DNA of 64,000 bases from NCBI GenBank assembly GCA_018242525.1, contig JAFEBS010000024.1, positions 1-64,000 of the forward strand. The letters run 5' to 3'. A program made the position numbers and the translations under genes. Origin of the DNA: Planctomycetota bacterium (GTDB taxonomy: Bacteria > Planctomycetota > Planctomycetia > Planctomycetales > Planctomycetaceae). Shown piece by piece: positions 36,516 to 46,400 of the stretch. Numbering within the stretch: position 1 is the first letter of the stretch; every line of letters begins with the position of its first letter. The notes beneath the pieces were generated by a model. It made no database searches, was not told the DNA's origin, and was given only the letters and a program-made list of their open reading frames with translations.

Positions 36516-37541
36516 CTACTGCGGTGACGGGGGGGGAGTGGGCGGTGCCTTGCGTGGGGTGCCAATCCCCTCCCAGCCCTGCAGTTCGACGGTGGCGGTC
36601 ATTTCGGTGAAGTTCCGGACGTAGACCACCGGAATCTGTTCACCCGGTTCACAATCACCGATCTTTTCGACAAGTCCCTCGAAGCTGGTGATTCTGTGTG
36701 CACCGAATTTGACGATGACGTCCCCGGATATCAGTCCGGCGCGGGCGGCCGCCGATCCCGGCTTGACCTCTTGAATCTGCATCCCGTCTTCCCGAGCCAC
36801 AAAACTGTTTGGAGTGACTCCCAACTGGGCCTTGCCCCGTTCCTGAACAACCGTATTCGGAAAGGTCCGCAATTCCTCAACGGCGTTCTTGCTGATGGAT
36901 CCCTTGATGACGAACACCGCAATCGCCCGCCGGTCGGCTCGACCCCGGAAATCGTCGATTCGTCGCAGAATCCGGATCCCTTCGTCTCCGCCCTTCCAGA
37001 CGTCAGGATGCAGAGTCACCAGGGCAATTGCGTTCGAGGGAGTATCTGTCACTTCACCATCATCGGAGAAGTACCGCATGATCCCTCCCAACTTCAGAAA
37101 TGCGGCGATCGCCTTGGAGCGGCGGACCGGCGCATTGGCTTCCATCGCTCCCTCCGCACGCATCGCGATCGTCGGATTCTCGCTTTCCGAAAGTGCCTCA
37201 AATGCCATTTCAGTCGCCCGGATCGTGGCGTCGTCCCCATCCCGGTTGAGCTGACGAAGCAGATCAAACGCCCGGACGGATGCTTCTGCAGTTCCGTTTA
37301 ATGCCAGATAAAACAGTGGTTCGACGGCATCCAGTTTTCGGGCCAGGAATCGCTGTGAAGCGGCTTCACGCACTTTGAACTCGGGGGCGGACAGCGTCTT
37401 CAAATCCGCTTCAATTTCGGCGGAGAAATTCGGGACTTGGGGGGCGTCCTGAACCGGCGACTCATCATCTTGAGCCCACGATCCAGTGACGTACGCCAAT
37501 CCTGTCGCTGCAAACACCAACACAGCCGCACAAACACGCAT
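36516..37541 (-). CDS. Secreted PDZ-domain protein with HEAT-like helical region
   Basis: Exported protein of 341 aa; signal peptide ends near GSWAQDD. The middle part, residues ~40-150, has alpha-helical repeats (SQRFLARKLDAVEPLFYLAL, ASVRAFDLLRQLNRD) like HEAT repeats. The C-terminal third is one PDZ domain: MQIQEVKPGSAAARAGLISG, DVIVKFGAHRITSFEGLVE, followed by a Pro-rich tail. No protease motif is present, so it is likely a periplasmic scaffold that binds peptide ends. ATG 37541 is preceded by GGGAG. The gene is divergent from the DUF1501 gene at 37748. Confidence 0.8.
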   Translation of the reverse strand: MRVCAAVLVFAATGLAYVTGSWAQDDESPVQDAPQVPNFSAEIEADLKTLSAPEFKVREAASQRFLARKLDAVEPLFYLALNGTAEASVRAFDLLRQLNRDGDDATIRATEMAFEALSESENPTIAMRAEGAMEANAPVRRSKAIAAFLKLGGIMRYFSDDGEVTDTPSNAIALVTLHPDVWKGGDEGIRILRRIDDFRGRADRRAIAVFVIKGSISKNAVEELRTFPNTVVQERGKAQLGVTPNSFVAREDGMQIQEVKPGSAAARAGLISGDVIVKFGAHRITSFEGLVEKIGDCEPGEQIPVVYVRNFTEMTATVELQGWEGIGTPRKAPPTPPPSPQ

Positions 37542-37747
37542 TGGCGGGACTCCCTCATTCCAAATCGCTGGTCACCATCGGTCCGAACTCCGCCGGACTC
37601 ATCAAGCATCTCACAAATTGAACCCGCTGGCTACGGGGAATTCCACACTCCTGCCACGCTTGTGCTTTTGCACCAGCTACGCCTTGACTGGATGCATCAA
37701 CTTTCGTAGATGATTCTTGGGGTTCCGTTCCACTCAGGAGACGACCG

Positions 37748-39157
37748 ATGTTTCAGTCCCACATGTCTCGACGAATTGCTCTGCAAGCCGGGTCGATTGG
37801 GATGCTGGGGGTCGGTCTGGGTGACGTCCTGGCGGCACGCCAGCGTGCCACGGCCGCCGAAAGGAAGATACCACCGAAATCCGTCTTGTTCGTGTTCCTG
37901 ACGGGTGGATTGTCTCACCAGGACTCGTTCGACATGAAGCCGAACGCACCCGATTCGGTTCGCGGCGAGTTTGCCCCGATCAACACTCAAACGCCCGGAA
38001 TCTTCGTCTGTGAGCACCTTCCCCGACTGGCGGCAATGTCGTCGCGCTACGCACTGGTTCGATCGATCGCGACTCAAAGCAGCGCCCACGGTGATGCGTG
38101 TCACATGTTGCTCACCGGTCGGCTCGATTTTCCAGCGGGGTACAACGAGGCAAAGGCCCCCAGTCCGAACGAATGGCCGTCGCTGCTGTCGCAGGTGACG
38201 TATGCTGCGCGCAGCGGGCAGGATTTACCGACGGCCGTCGTGCTGCCACAGCCCAGCGTGAATGAGATCAACAAGGTCCGACCGGGTCAGTACGCCGGCA
38301 AAATGGGCGCCAAATACGAGGCCTGGCACGTCGATATCGCGGCTCCGTGCGCCCTGGGGAATGGGGCCTGCCCGAACTGTTTCCGACACGACGACGATCA
38401 ATACGAACATGGTTCCACGACCGTTTTTGAAACGCCGATGCTGACGTTGCCGGCAGGCGGATCATTGCGACTGAATGATCGAGCCCGTCTATTGGCCGAA
38501 GTGGAACGTCAGCAATTGCGGCTGGAACGCTCCGCCGATGCCCTGCGACTGGATGAGCATCGCCGCCAGGCCCTGTCAGTGCTGGCCGATCCGCAGACTC
38601 GCCGGGCTTTTGACGTCGAGCAGGCTGATGCCGCAACGCTTGGCCGCTATGGCAAGAACAAGTTTGGACTGTCGCTGCTGATGGCGCGGCGACTGATCGC
38701 CGCTGGAGTCAGTCTGGTCCAGGTGAATCTGGGAAAGAATTCGTCCTGGGATACCCACCGCCGAAACTTCATCAATCTGAAGCAGAATCTGCTCCCCTAT
38801 TTTGATCAGTCAATCGCAGCGCTGCTGGACGACCTGCACGAATCGGGATTGCTGGAGACAACTCTGGTGATCGTGATGGGAGAATTCGGCCGGACTCCGA
38901 AGATTAACAAGGACGCCGGACGCGATCATTGGGCACCGGCCAATACGGCACTGATCGCCGGTGCGGGCACGCGTGGCGGATCCGTGATTGGAGCCACGGA
39001 CGAGCTGGCCGCATATGTCACCGAGAACCAGCAAACACCGGAGAACGTTGCGGCAACCATCTTCCAGACGCTGGGAATCCCGCGCGAGACGCAATGGGTC
39101 GACTTCGATGGACGTCCGTACGAACTCTATCGCGGTGAACCCATTGTACTGACGTAA
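37748..39157 (+). CDS. DUF1501 protein, second copy
   Basis: Protein of 469 aa of the same fold as the one at 15739-17163, with MSRRIALQAGSIGMLGVG as a Tat-type signal. Motifs: SVLFVFLTGGLSHQDSFDMKP, YALVRSIATQSSAHGDACHM, ISLVQVNLG-like VSLVQVNLGKNSSWDTHRRN and TLVIVMGEFGRTPKINKDAG. RBS AGGAGA precedes ATG 37748. Upstream no DUF1549 partner is adjacent; the next PSCyt1-type genes (40197 and 41730) lie on the same strand after one minus-strand lipoprotein gene. Probably periplasmic; substrate unknown. Confidence 0.92.
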   Translation: MFQSHMSRRIALQAGSIGMLGVGLGDVLAARQRATAAERKIPPKSVLFVFLTGGLSHQDSFDMKPNAPDSVRGEFAPINTQTPGIFVCEHLPRLAAMSSRYALVRSIATQSSAHGDACHMLLTGRLDFPAGYNEAKAPSPNEWPSLLSQVTYAARSGQDLPTAVVLPQPSVNEINKVRPGQYAGKMGAKYEAWHVDIAAPCALGNGACPNCFRHDDDQYEHGSTTVFETPMLTLPAGGSLRLNDRARLLAEVERQQLRLERSADALRLDEHRRQALSVLADPQTRRAFDVEQADAATLGRYGKNKFGLSLLMARRLIAAGVSLVQVNLGKNSSWDTHRRNFINLKQNLLPYFDQSIAALLDDLHESGLLETTLVIVMGEFGRTPKINKDAGRDHWAPANTALIAGAGTRGGSVIGATDELAAYVTENQQTPENVAATIFQTLGIPRETQWVDFDGRPYELYRGEPIVLT

Positions 39158-39169
39158 CAGAATCGAAAC

Positions 39170-39201
39170 GGCGACCGGGGCAGTGAGCCTCGCCGGTCGC
39201 C
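39170..39201. terminator. Hairpin between convergent genes
   Basis: A 9-bp stem GGCGACCGG pairing with CCGGTCGCC around a 14-nt loop lies between the DUF1501 gene and the convergent lipoprotein gene. T-runs are short on both sides (CTTCATTT downstream on plus), so it is a moderate terminator candidate for both. Confidence 0.6.
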
Positions 39202-39217
39202 TTCATTTCGAGACGGC

Positions 39218-39844
39218 TTACTTGGACTCAGGTTCCCTGGTTGCGTCACCGGCGGGTTCCTTGGAAGCAGCATCAGCCTTGTCTTCCGGCTTGGCTTCGT
39301 CCTTGTGGTCTGCGTCCTTCGGAGTTTCGTCCTTGTGATCGTGGTGCGCGTCTTCCAGGTGATAATCGACGTCGCCCGAGTAGGGCGTGTCCCCGATTTT
39401 GACACTCAGTTGAGCGTGAATCATGCCGGCATCCATGAACCCGTGGACAACTTCGTTGTCAATCAGTTCGAACAGGGACGATTTCCCTTCGCCGTCGTCC
39501 TTCTGCGGGGTCGCCTTCAGCGTCAGAGCGGTTTTCCCCTCGGGTGTCAGCGTGAGTTCTGAGGCCGCGACGGGAGTCGCGGTCTTGGCATCCTTGCCCA
39601 GCATGTAAACGCGCAGGGCGTGCGCGTCGTGATCCAGCACCACTTCGGCGTGGTATTCTTCGTCGCCCAATTCGACCAGGCTGCCGCCATGGGGCCCCGC
39701 CGCTCCGTGATCGTGGTCGTGTTCGACCGCCGGTGCCTTCTTCAGTTCGCTGGTCTTCTTGTAATCAGAACCTCCGCCCCCGCAACCGATCCCGGTGACA
39801 ATCAGTCCGCCTGAAACCAGTGCCAAGAATGTAAACCGCAGCAT
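39218..39844 (-). CDS. Histidine-rich lipoprotein, possible metal binding
   Basis: Protein of 208 aa. The N-terminus MLRFTFLALVSGGLIVTGIG followed by Cys21 looks like a lipoprotein signal. The mature part has a His-rich stretch (VEHDHDHGAAGPHGGSLVEL) near the start and another (DAHHDHKDETPKDADHKDE) in the charged C-terminal tail. A beta-rich core sits between (YHAEVVLDHDAHALRVYMLG, GYSGDVDY-like DTPYSGDVDYHLEDAH). His clusters suggest zinc, copper or nickel binding at the cell envelope; no family or transporter partner is visible. ATG 39844 is preceded by GGAAGG; the longer frame to 40108 is rejected. Confidence 0.75.
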   Translation of the reverse strand: MLRFTFLALVSGGLIVTGIGCGGGGSDYKKTSELKKAPAVEHDHDHGAAGPHGGSLVELGDEEYHAEVVLDHDAHALRVYMLGKDAKTATPVAASELTLTPEGKTALTLKATPQKDDGEGKSSLFELIDNEVVHGFMDAGMIHAQLSVKIGDTPYSGDVDYHLEDAHHDHKDETPKDADHKDEAKPEDKADAASKEPAGDATREPESK

Positions 39845-40196
39845 TGCTTCGTTTCCTTCCGAAACCCAGTTTTCCTGTTTTTTGACGCGGTCGCGCGGGA
39901 TTCGAGCAACGAACAGGCGAGTCAGCCCCTGCTGTGCGCCATTCCCGGTCGAAACCACGGTCGACACATCCCGGAAGTCTCGCGAAACACGGCAGGAACT
40001 GCAACGGTAATAACAGTTTAATTGATTCGCGCTGAATTCAGGCCAGTCAACATTTTTCGATTTGCCGTCTTCAAAGCAGATTCCCTCCTTTACGACACGG
40101 GGATTCACAAGTTATCTTTGATGGGCTGGTTGAACCGTAGGTTTTGGCCACACTTGCCAGATGTCCTGCCATGCTGCTCGCCCAACTGGATCCTGC
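39845..40196. other. Intergenic region between divergent genes
   Basis: No gene is seen in about 352 bases. The region carries the leaders and promoters of the divergent lipoprotein and PSCyt1-WD40 genes. It is slightly AT-rich at 40008-40060 (AACGGTAATAACAGTTTAAT), a plausible promoter zone, but no confident -35/-10 pair or operator was recognised. Confidence 0.5.
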
Positions 40197-41606
40197 ATGA
40201 TGAACTTCCGACTGTCGAACGCGGCGCTCTTGTTTGTTGCTCTTGCCTCGCGTGCGATCTTTGCCGCTGACGACGCCCGGCCAGCCGATGCGAAGGTCAG
40301 TTACTACCGCCATGTCCGACCGATCCTGCAACGACACTGCTCGGGTTGCCATCAACCCGCCAAGCAGGGTGGCAAGCTGCAGTTGATCTCGTTTGAGCTG
40401 TTTCATAAAGGGGGCGAAAACGGACCCAGCTTTGTTGTCGGCAAGCCGGACGAAAGTCTGATCGTTCAATACATCTCGGGTCAGAAGCCCGAAATGCCCC
40501 TGAATGCCGAACCGCTGACCAGCAAGCAGGTGGACACGATCCGGAACTGGATTGCTCAAGGTGCCACCGATGATACCCCCGCTGCCGCGCGCGATGACGT
40601 TTCCACCACCAAGCCGCCCGTCTACAGCCAATCGCCCGTGATTACGTCGCTGGCCTATTCTCCCGACAGTTCACTGCTCGCCGTTTCCGGCTATCACGAA
40701 ATCCTGCTGCACAAGGCGGATGGCAGTGAACCGGTCGCCAGGCTGATCGGCCGATCCCCGCGCATCAATGCGATTCAGTTTTCGCCGGATGGAACCAAGC
40801 TGGCTGCTGCCGGGGGGGCTCCATCGCTCTTTGGCGAAATTCAGTTCTGGGACGTCGCCAAGAAGGAATTGATTCGCTCGGACACCATCGGCATCGACAC
40901 CCTGTACGGGGCCTGTTTCAACGATGATGGTTCGCTGCTGTCGTTTGGGACGTTTGACAACCGCGTCCGCGCCATCCAAGTCGCCGACGGCAAGCAGGTC
41001 ATGGCGATGGATGCCCACTCGGACCTGGTCTACGGGACAACGTTTTCGCTGAAGAATGATCACGTGATCAGCGTCAGCCGGGATATGTCGATGAAGTTGA
41101 CGGAACTCAAAACATCGCAATTCATCGACAATATCACCAGCATTACCCCCGGCGCGCTGAAGGGAGGCCTGATGGCTGTCCAGCGCCACCCCAGGGAAGA
41201 ACAGGTTTTGATTGGCGGAGCAGACGGTGAACCCAAGCTCTACAAGATCTTCCGCACCCAGGCTCGCCAGATTGGCGACGATTTCAATCGCCTGCGGGGT
41301 TACGCCAAGATGACTGGCCGCATCGTCGCCCTGCAGTTCAATGCCGATGGAACCCGGTTCGTCGTCGGCAGCAGCAACGCCACCAGCGGTGCCGCGCGGA
41401 TTTACAAGACAGATACAGAACAGCCTGTGGCAGAATTGAAGGGGCAGACGGCCGGAGTCTTTGCTGTCGCGTATCGCCCGGACGGCAAACAGGTGGCCAC
41501 GGGCGGATTGGACGGAATCGTCCGGTTATACGACGCGGAAACCGGGGCACTGGTCAAGGAGTTCGTGCCGGTCACCATCACTGCTGCGGTGGCGGGAGCC
41601 AACTAA
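40197..41606 (+). CDS. Secreted PSCyt1-WD40 fusion protein
   Basis: Exported protein of 469 aa. Signal peptide runs to IFAADDARP. A c-type haem motif CSGCH at residues 48-52 lies in a PSCyt1 domain (PILQRHCSGCHQPAKQGG). The rest forms a WD40-like propeller: VITSLAYSPDSSLLAVSG, INAIQFSPDGTKLAAAGG, LYGACFNDDGSLLSFG, VFAVAYRPDGKQVATGGLDG. WD40 fused to a cytochrome domain is a planctomycete arrangement; role unknown. Two ATGs in a row at 40197 and 40200 are possible starts. The next gene is a DUF1549/1553 protein 123 bases downstream, so the two may be co-transcribed. Confidence 0.9.
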   Translation: MMNFRLSNAALLFVALASRAIFAADDARPADAKVSYYRHVRPILQRHCSGCHQPAKQGGKLQLISFELFHKGGENGPSFVVGKPDESLIVQYISGQKPEMPLNAEPLTSKQVDTIRNWIAQGATDDTPAAARDDVSTTKPPVYSQSPVITSLAYSPDSSLLAVSGYHEILLHKADGSEPVARLIGRSPRINAIQFSPDGTKLAAAGGAPSLFGEIQFWDVAKKELIRSDTIGIDTLYGACFNDDGSLLSFGTFDNRVRAIQVADGKQVMAMDAHSDLVYGTTFSLKNDHVISVSRDMSMKLTELKTSQFIDNITSITPGALKGGLMAVQRHPREEQVLIGGADGEPKLYKIFRTQARQIGDDFNRLRGYAKMTGRIVALQFNADGTRFVVGSSNATSGAARIYKTDTEQPVAELKGQTAGVFAVAYRPDGKQVATGGLDGIVRLYDAETGALVKEFVPVTITAAVAGAN

Positions 41607-41729
41607 CCGAACTGGTATACCGAACCGGGGCGAGTCCCGGTTCCAGGTACTTCGACTTCATTTTGATGTGATAGAATTACGGGGACCACAACCCGGTATT
41701 TTAGCGAGACCGATCTCAAGGAAGCATTC

Positions 41730-44168
41730 ATGCGTTCATTCAAGTTTGGTTTCCACGGCTGTTTCAGCCTGATCGTGCTGGTTGCGGCAGATCTGTTTGC
41801 TCAGGAAAAGCCGCCTGTCGTGAAGATTCAGACCCACCCCGAGCGGTTGGTGCTGAGCAACCTGCGCGACGCGCGCAGCGTTCTGGTGACCGGTCAGACC
41901 GCCGATGGGAAAACCGTCGATTTGTCAGACACGGCGACCCGAACGGCGGGGGGAGCACAAATCTCGATCGACAAGGACGGCTACGTGGTTCCGGTCGCCG
42001 TCGGTGCCACCGAACTGGTTGTCACCGCCGGTGGTCAGACTACCAGGGTTCCGGTCGAAGTGAAGGACGTCTCCCCGGTCGCCGCCGACTTCATTCGGGA
42101 TGTGGAACCGATCATGGCCAAGGTGGGTTGCAACGCCGGGACCTGTCACGGAGCTCAACAGGGCCGCAAGGGGTTCAAGCTCAGTCTGCGTGGTTACGAC
42201 CCGATCTATGACTACCGGGCACTTGTCGACGACGTTTCCGGCCGCCGTTTCAACCGCGCCAATCCCAGCGACAGCCTGATGTTGCTGAAACCGACCCAGG
42301 GTGTGCCCCACGAAGGGGGCTTCCTGTTCGACGAAGAATCGCGAGCCTACAAGATTATTCACGAGTGGATCGCGGAAGGGTGCAAGTTCAGCGAAGCGAC
42401 TCGCCCGGTGAAACTGGAGATCTTCCCGAAAAATCCGATCCTGGATCGATCGGGCCAGACGCAGCAGATGCTGGTGATCGCCACGTTTGCCGATGGCACA
42501 TCCCGCGATGTCAGCCGCGATGCGATCTTCGAAACGAGCAACTTTGAAGTCGCCACGATCGGTGGTTCGGGACAGGTCAAGGCTGTGCGGCGCGGCGAGG
42601 CCTCGGTCCTGGTCCGTTACGAAGGAACGTACGCGTCCAACACCGTGCTGGTGCTGGGTGCCCGCGAGGGATACGCCTGGACGGATTCGCCCGAATTCAA
42701 CTTTATTGACACACACGTCAATAACAAGCTGAAGCGTCTGAAGATTCAAGCGGCGGACTTGTGTACCGATGCCGAGTTCCTGCGGCGCGTCAGCCTGGAC
42801 CTCACCGGACTGCCCGCCACCGCGGATCAAACCCGAACCTTTTTGAACGATCCCCGCGACTCCCGCACCAAGCGTCTGGCCCGCATCAACGAACTGCTCG
42901 ACTCGCCCGACTACGTGGACCACTGGACGCTGAAGTGGAGCGACCTGCTGATGTCCAATCGCAAGTACATCAATGAACAGGGAGTCTGGGCATTTCGCAA
43001 CTGGATCCGCGAACAGATCGCCACCAACCGCCCCTACAACGAGATCGTGTTCGACCTGATGACCGCCAGCGGCAGCACCCTGGAGAACCCGCCCGCCAAC
43101 TATTACCGCATCGCTCGCGAACCCCGCGAAGTGATGGAAAATATGACCCAGGTCTTCGTGGGAACTCGGTTCGTCTGTGCCCAGTGTCACGATCACCCCT
43201 TCGAAAAGTGGACTCAGACCCAGTACTACCAACTCTCCGCCTTCTTCGGCGGTGTTGGGCGCAAGGGGGGACGCAAGGCCGAAGAAGAAGTGATCTACGA
43301 CATGCGGTCGCCCGGCCAGGTCATTCACGCCGGAACCGGGCAGCCTGCTGCCGCGTCGTTCCCGTTCCAACTCGAAGGTGTGGACGTGAACTCGGACATT
43401 CCGCGCATCAAGCTGGCTCGCTGGCTGACCGCCCGGGAAAACCCCTACTTCGCCAAAAGCCTGGCCAATCGCTATTGGAGCTATCTGAACGGCCGGGGAA
43501 TCATCGATCCCGTCGATGACATCCGACTGAGCAATCCGCCATCCAACCCTGAATTGCTCGATGCCCTGACCAGCGATTTCATCGCGAGCGGCTTTGATCT
43601 GAAGCATCTGTTGCGGACGATCGCCAGTTCCCACACGTATCAACGCACGTTCGTCACCCAGCACTGGAACGAAGACGACGACGTGAACTATTCGCACGCG
43701 ACACCACGCCGCCTGGCGGCAGAGCAACTGTTTGACGCGATCATGACCGCCACGGGGTCTCCGACGAATCTGCCGGGCGTTCCCGGCGGATTCCACGCCT
43801 CGCAATTGCCCGATTCATCCGCCTCGGTGGCCTTCCTCGACATGTTCGGCCGCGCCCCGCGCGAATCACCCTGCGAATGCGAACGCTCGTCCGAAGTCAG
43901 TCTTGCTCAGACCCTGACGCTGATCAACGGTCCCACAATTTCCGAGGCAATCGTCCACCCGCAAGGCTTGATCGCCAAGCTGGTGAACGCCAAGGCGGAA
44001 CCGAAGCAGATGGTCGAAGAGATCTACCTGTCTGTTTTCAATCGAATGCCGACGGACGCCGAGCGGGTTCAGGGCGAGAAATACGTCAGCGACAACGGTC
44101 TGGCAGACGGATCTCAGGATCTGATGTGGGCACTGATCAACAGCCCGGCGTTCCTGTTCAACCGATAG
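41730..44168 (+). CDS. Secreted DUF1549/DUF1553 protein with Ig-like domains
   Basis: Exported protein of 812 aa with signal peptide to DLFAQEKP. Residues ~25-110 and ~235-315 resemble bacterial Ig-like (BIG2) domains (VLVTGQTADGKTVDLSDTAT, MLVIATFADGTSRDVSRDAI). Between them is CNAGTCHGAQQGRKGFKLSL, with a CX4CH haem-like motif (134-140) instead of CXXCH. DUF1549 follows (RRVSLDLTGLPATADQTRTF) with a CAQCH motif in VCAQCHDHPFEKWTQTQYY, then DUF1553 (NPYFAKSLANRYWSYLNGRG) and a C-terminal LMWALINSPAFLFNR. It is close to the other two such proteins here but has the Ig-like parts. RBS AAGGAAG precedes ATG 41730. Confidence 0.92.
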   Translation: MRSFKFGFHGCFSLIVLVAADLFAQEKPPVVKIQTHPERLVLSNLRDARSVLVTGQTADGKTVDLSDTATRTAGGAQISIDKDGYVVPVAVGATELVVTAGGQTTRVPVEVKDVSPVAADFIRDVEPIMAKVGCNAGTCHGAQQGRKGFKLSLRGYDPIYDYRALVDDVSGRRFNRANPSDSLMLLKPTQGVPHEGGFLFDEESRAYKIIHEWIAEGCKFSEATRPVKLEIFPKNPILDRSGQTQQMLVIATFADGTSRDVSRDAIFETSNFEVATIGGSGQVKAVRRGEASVLVRYEGTYASNTVLVLGAREGYAWTDSPEFNFIDTHVNNKLKRLKIQAADLCTDAEFLRRVSLDLTGLPATADQTRTFLNDPRDSRTKRLARINELLDSPDYVDHWTLKWSDLLMSNRKYINEQGVWAFRNWIREQIATNRPYNEIVFDLMTASGSTLENPPANYYRIAREPREVMENMTQVFVGTRFVCAQCHDHPFEKWTQTQYYQLSAFFGGVGRKGGRKAEEEVIYDMRSPGQVIHAGTGQPAAASFPFQLEGVDVNSDIPRIKLARWLTARENPYFAKSLANRYWSYLNGRGIIDPVDDIRLSNPPSNPELLDALTSDFIASGFDLKHLLRTIASSHTYQRTFVTQHWNEDDDVNYSHATPRRLAAEQLFDAIMTATGSPTNLPGVPGGFHASQLPDSSASVAFLDMFGRAPRESPCECERSSEVSLAQTLTLINGPTISEAIVHPQGLIAKLVNAKAEPKQMVEEIYLSVFNRMPTDAERVQGEKYVSDNGLADGSQDLMWALINSPAFLFNR

Positions 44169-44255
44169 TTTCGGTCGTGGGTTGGACTTCTGTTTCCATT
44201 GGGGCCTGGCGTTCTCCGCAAATTCGGGGAACATGGCCATGCGAGAAAGCCAGAC

Positions 44256-45590
44256 ATGCGATGTCCTGTTCTGTTACTGGCGTTGCTTGCGCTCAGCGGT
44301 ACCGCCCTGGCTCAAACGGGGACCTACGAAATCAACCTGCCCGCGGATCCTCCGTATTACCGGATTCGATATGAAGCCTCCGCCAATGCCGGAGAACTGG
44401 CCTATCCCGCCAGTTTCACCCTGTGGGTTCCCCCCGGGACGAAGACGCTGCGTGGGGTTGTCGTTCATCAGCACGGTTGCGGCGAGGGTTCGTGCAAATC
44501 CGGTCAGACGGGCGCCTTTGATTTGCATTGGCAGGCGTTGGCCAGGGTGCATGACTGTGCCTTGATCTCGCCTGTCTATGAACAACCGGACAAGGCCAAC
44601 TGTCAACTCTGGTGCGATCCTCGAAATGGCTCTGACGTCGCGTTTCAGCGGGCGCTGACAGACTTGGGAACCGCGTCGGGTCACCCGGAACTGGCCACGG
44701 TCCCGTGGGCGCTGTGGGGACACAGTGGCGGCGGTCACTGGGCGGGGGGAATGGTTTTGCTGCATCCCGATCGCGTTGCCGCAGCCTGGTTGCGATCGGG
44801 TGTCCCGCCCGTCAAAGCGGTCGAGGGGAAACCGGCTCCCTATGCGATTTCTGACGAGGCGTGCCAGGTACCCGTGATGTGCAATCTGGGAACGAAAGAG
44901 GGGGTGACCGACAAGGAAGGGCGCTTCGCCGGAGTCTGGCCGGGGGTCGAAACGTTTTTCCTGGCAATGCGCGCCAAGGGGTCACTCGCCGCAGTCTCCG
45001 TCGATCCCTTGAGCGCTCATGAGTGTGGGAATCAGCGTTACCTGGCAATTCCCTGGCTGGACGCGTGCCTGACAGCACGCCTGCCCGCCAAACCTGGTGA
45101 ACCGCTGAAACGGATGTCGTCCGAGGCGGCATTTATCGCCCCGCTCCACACCGGCGAACCCGAGATCATCGCGCCGGTTCCAGCCGCCCGGTTTACGGGC
45201 AGTCTGGAAAAGTCGGTCTGGCTCCCCGACGAAGCCATGGCACTGGCCTGGATCCAGTATGAACGCGACAGCAACGTTCCGGACACCACTCCGCCACCAG
45301 CCCCGACAAACCTGCAAGTCGTCGGCAATCAACTGACCTGGGACGCGGACGCGGACCTGCAGAGCGGCCTGGCCGGGTTCATCATTGAACGCGACGGCCA
45401 GTTCCTCGTCAAACTCCCCGACCAGGCCAGGAATCCTTACGGTCGCCCGATCTTTCAGAATCTGCAATATAGCGACACGCCGACACAACCCCTGGTCACG
45501 ATGCAATTCACCGATACGACAGCCGAAGCCGGCAAGAATCATCAGTACCGGGTGATCGCGGTGAACACCGTCGGTCTGAAGTCGCCGTGA
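44256..45590 (+). CDS. Secreted alpha/beta hydrolase-like protein with fibronectin-like C-terminus
   Basis: Exported protein of 444 aa, signal peptide [20 protein letters not shown]. Hydrolase fold: [12 protein letters not shown] (oxyanion region), the elbow [20 protein letters not shown] (Ser in GHSGG), then VAAAWLRSG and [16 protein letters not shown], probably carrying the His. The last ~100 residues ([19 protein letters not shown] to [14 protein letters not shown]) look like a fibronectin type III module. ATG 44256 gives the signal peptide; the longer frame is unlikely. An esterase or carbohydrate-active role is plausible, substrate unknown. Confidence 0.75.
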   Translation: MRCPVLLLALLALSGTALAQTGTYEINLPADPPYYRIRYEASANAGELAYPASFTLWVPPGTKTLRGVVVHQHGCGEGSCKSGQTGAFDLHWQALARVHDCALISPVYEQPDKANCQLWCDPRNGSDVAFQRALTDLGTASGHPELATVPWALWGHSGGGHWAGGMVLLHPDRVAAAWLRSGVPPVKAVEGKPAPYAISDEACQVPVMCNLGTKEGVTDKEGRFAGVWPGVETFFLAMRAKGSLAAVSVDPLSAHECGNQRYLAIPWLDACLTARLPAKPGEPLKRMSSEAAFIAPLHTGEPEIIAPVPAARFTGSLEKSVWLPDEAMALAWIQYERDSNVPDTTPPPAPTNLQVVGNQLTWDADADLQSGLAGFIIERDGQFLVKLPDQARNPYGRPIFQNLQYSDTPTQPLVTMQFTDTTAEAGKNHQYRVIAVNTVGLKSP

Positions 45591-45619
45591 AGGTGATCGG
45601 GCGGCGATTGCGCGAATCT

Positions 45620-46357
45620 TCATTTGACGCATTCGAGGAATGCTACTGGGGAATGGTCCATAAATGTGGACCAGAAGCCCACCTCAGTCGGCGAACTTCC
45701 TTCGGGGGATAATCTGGGGGCATGCCAGCGAATCGTGTGGAAACCCGCGTTGCTCAAAGCCGCTTCGTGAATGGCTGTGTCCAGGTGATAGTTCTCGATG
45801 TCGAACGGACCATCCTCCAGATGGAAGGTCCATCGGATCGGCGTTCCCTCACGCCATTCCTCCGTGACCGTCGTCTCAAACCCGTACTTGCGGTAGGACG
45901 GTGCGGTCGGAAAATGTCGGGCCGGGTTGCAGTTCACCGTGATGAAGCGTCCGCCGGGTTTCAAGCAGTTTGCGATCCCGTCGCACATTGCCTGCAATTC
46001 CTGGCGATTCCCGGCATAGTTTAGAAGGTACGCTGCGGAAACCAGATCGCACGGTTCGGCTCCCGACAATTCCCGGGCGTCACCCACCAGGTAGTCGACT
46101 CCCAACTGGTGCCGGGCCTCCTGCTGCCGTGCCAACTCAATCATCCCCTGCGACAAGTCAACACCCACGACCCGGGCGGCGCCCCGCTGACGAATCAGAC
46201 GCGTGTAGAAGCCTTCGCCGCATGCCACGTCCATGGCCGACATTCCGCTCAGGTCGCCGATCAGCTCCATCAAAGTGTGGCATTCGATGCAGTGTCGCCA
46301 CGGCTGCTGCTTGGATCGCTGATATTGCTCGGCAATCGGGTCATAGTCGGTGGTCAT
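45620..46357 (-). CDS. SAM-dependent class I methyltransferase
   Basis: Cytosolic protein of 245 aa with the Rossmann-type methyltransferase motifs: MSAMDVACGEGFYTRLIRQ (motif I), VVGVDLSQGMIELARQQE (motif II), YLVGDARELS, and CDLVSAAYLLNYAGNRQEL, with a later CLKPGGRFITVNCNP. It is a generic small-molecule methyltransferase; the substrate is not predictable. ATG 46357 is chosen; the longer frame adds a Cys/Arg-rich stretch without similarity. It is 43 bases after the lipoprotein hydrolase gene on the same strand. Confidence 0.9.
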   Translation of the reverse strand: MTTDYDPIAEQYQRSKQQPWRHCIECHTLMELIGDLSGMSAMDVACGEGFYTRLIRQRGAARVVGVDLSQGMIELARQQEARHQLGVDYLVGDARELSGAEPCDLVSAAYLLNYAGNRQELQAMCDGIANCLKPGGRFITVNCNPARHFPTAPSYRKYGFETTVTEEWREGTPIRWTFHLEDGPFDIENYHLDTAIHEAALSNAGFHTIRWHAPRLSPEGSSPTEVGFWSTFMDHSPVAFLECVK

Positions 46358-46400
46358 GGCGTTTCCAACAGAACGGTGAAATCCTCCGCAGCACATCTGA

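Noticed and set aside
41925..43805. Long minus-strand open frame of 626 codons
   Set aside because: It is antisense to the DUF1549/1553 gene at 41730-44168; composition is Gly/Val/Arg/His-rich without any domain, a usual effect of high-GC codon use.
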